6,167 bases of DNA, taken from assembly GCA_900313185.1 (NCBI GenBank), contig OMQI01000057.1, positions 1-6,167 of the forward strand, in the 5' to 3' direction. This stretch comes from an uncultured Rhodospirillaceae bacterium. GTDB taxonomy: Bacteria > Pseudomonadota > Alphaproteobacteria > RF32 > CAG-239. Shown one piece after another: positions 6,101-6,167 of the stretch. A program made the translations under genes and the position numbers. How positions within the stretch are numbered: the stretch's first letter is position 1; the number at the start of each line of letters is the position of its first letter. The notes beneath the pieces were generated by a model, which was not told the origin of the DNA, did not search any database, and worked only from the letters and a program-made list of their open reading frames with translations.

Positions 6101-6167
6101 ATGAAAAAATTACTATTAATGCTCGGAATATTCTTTGCTTTGCTTAAAAATGCGCAGGCTATTGATG
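6101..6167 (+). CDS. Exported protein, N-terminal signal peptide only; runs off the right edge
   Basis: ATG at 6101 follows GAGG (6091-6094) at a 6-base spacing, a good ribosome site. The 22 codons seen encode a classic Sec signal peptide: a KK start, a hydrophobic core LLLMLGIFFALL, and a signal-peptidase I site AQA at residues 18-20, so the mature protein would begin with Ile-Asp. No cysteine follows, so it is not a lipoprotein by this reading. Nothing of the mature protein is in the window and its function cannot be inferred. It is divergent from the HD-domain gene. Confidence 0.75.
   Translation, partial: MKKLLLMLGIFFALLKNAQAID

Noticed and set aside
1..6167. CRISPR array, insertion sequence, integrase or attachment-site repeats.
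   Set aside because: No regularly spaced repeats, transposase or integrase motifs, or matching long direct repeats around the cassette were seen by eye.

Overview
The window looks like bacterial chromosome from an AT-rich Gram-negative organism. Hand counts of single 60-base rows give about 23-33% G+C over most of it, and about 42% in the HD-domain gene near the right end. Gram-negative affiliation is inferred from a DgkA of the Escherichia coli size class and from a Sec signal peptide on the gene entering at the right edge. A host-associated proteobacterium would fit, but the taxon cannot be fixed from these genes.

Layout: (1) 1-1719, minus strand: a large multi-pass membrane protein resembling the DUF6020 family, whose 3' end lies off the left edge. 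(2) 1720-1835: divergent promoter region. (3) 1836-2192, plus strand: dgkA, diacylglycerol kinase, with all catalytic residues present. (4) 2193-2288: convergent gap with at most a weak hairpin. (5) 2289-4940, minus strand: an apparent anti-phage cassette made of an ABC-type ATPase and a TOPRIM/DUF4435 protein. (6) 4941-5175: a gap that may hold the decayed 3' end of a foreign gene. (7) 5176-5862, minus strand: an HD-domain phosphohydrolase. (8) 5863-6100: a gap with inverted repeats. (9) 6101 to the edge, plus strand: the start of an exported protein.

The cassette at 2289-4940 is the most interesting part. The pairing of an AAA15/21-type ATPase with a downstream DUF4435 TOPRIM protein is the architecture of the PARIS defence system (AriA/AriB). 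Here the ATPase is broken into two reading frames. The upstream piece has the Walker A motif and the downstream piece has the ABC signature, Walker B and H-loop. One extra base in the AAATTT run at 4082-4087 would join them into a 561-residue protein. The Walker A motif also starts only at residue 199, behind an unrecognised domain of about 165 residues, which is unusual for this ATPase class. The locus is therefore either a recently inactivated variant PARIS-like system, a genuinely split one, or a sequencing or assembly error at one base.
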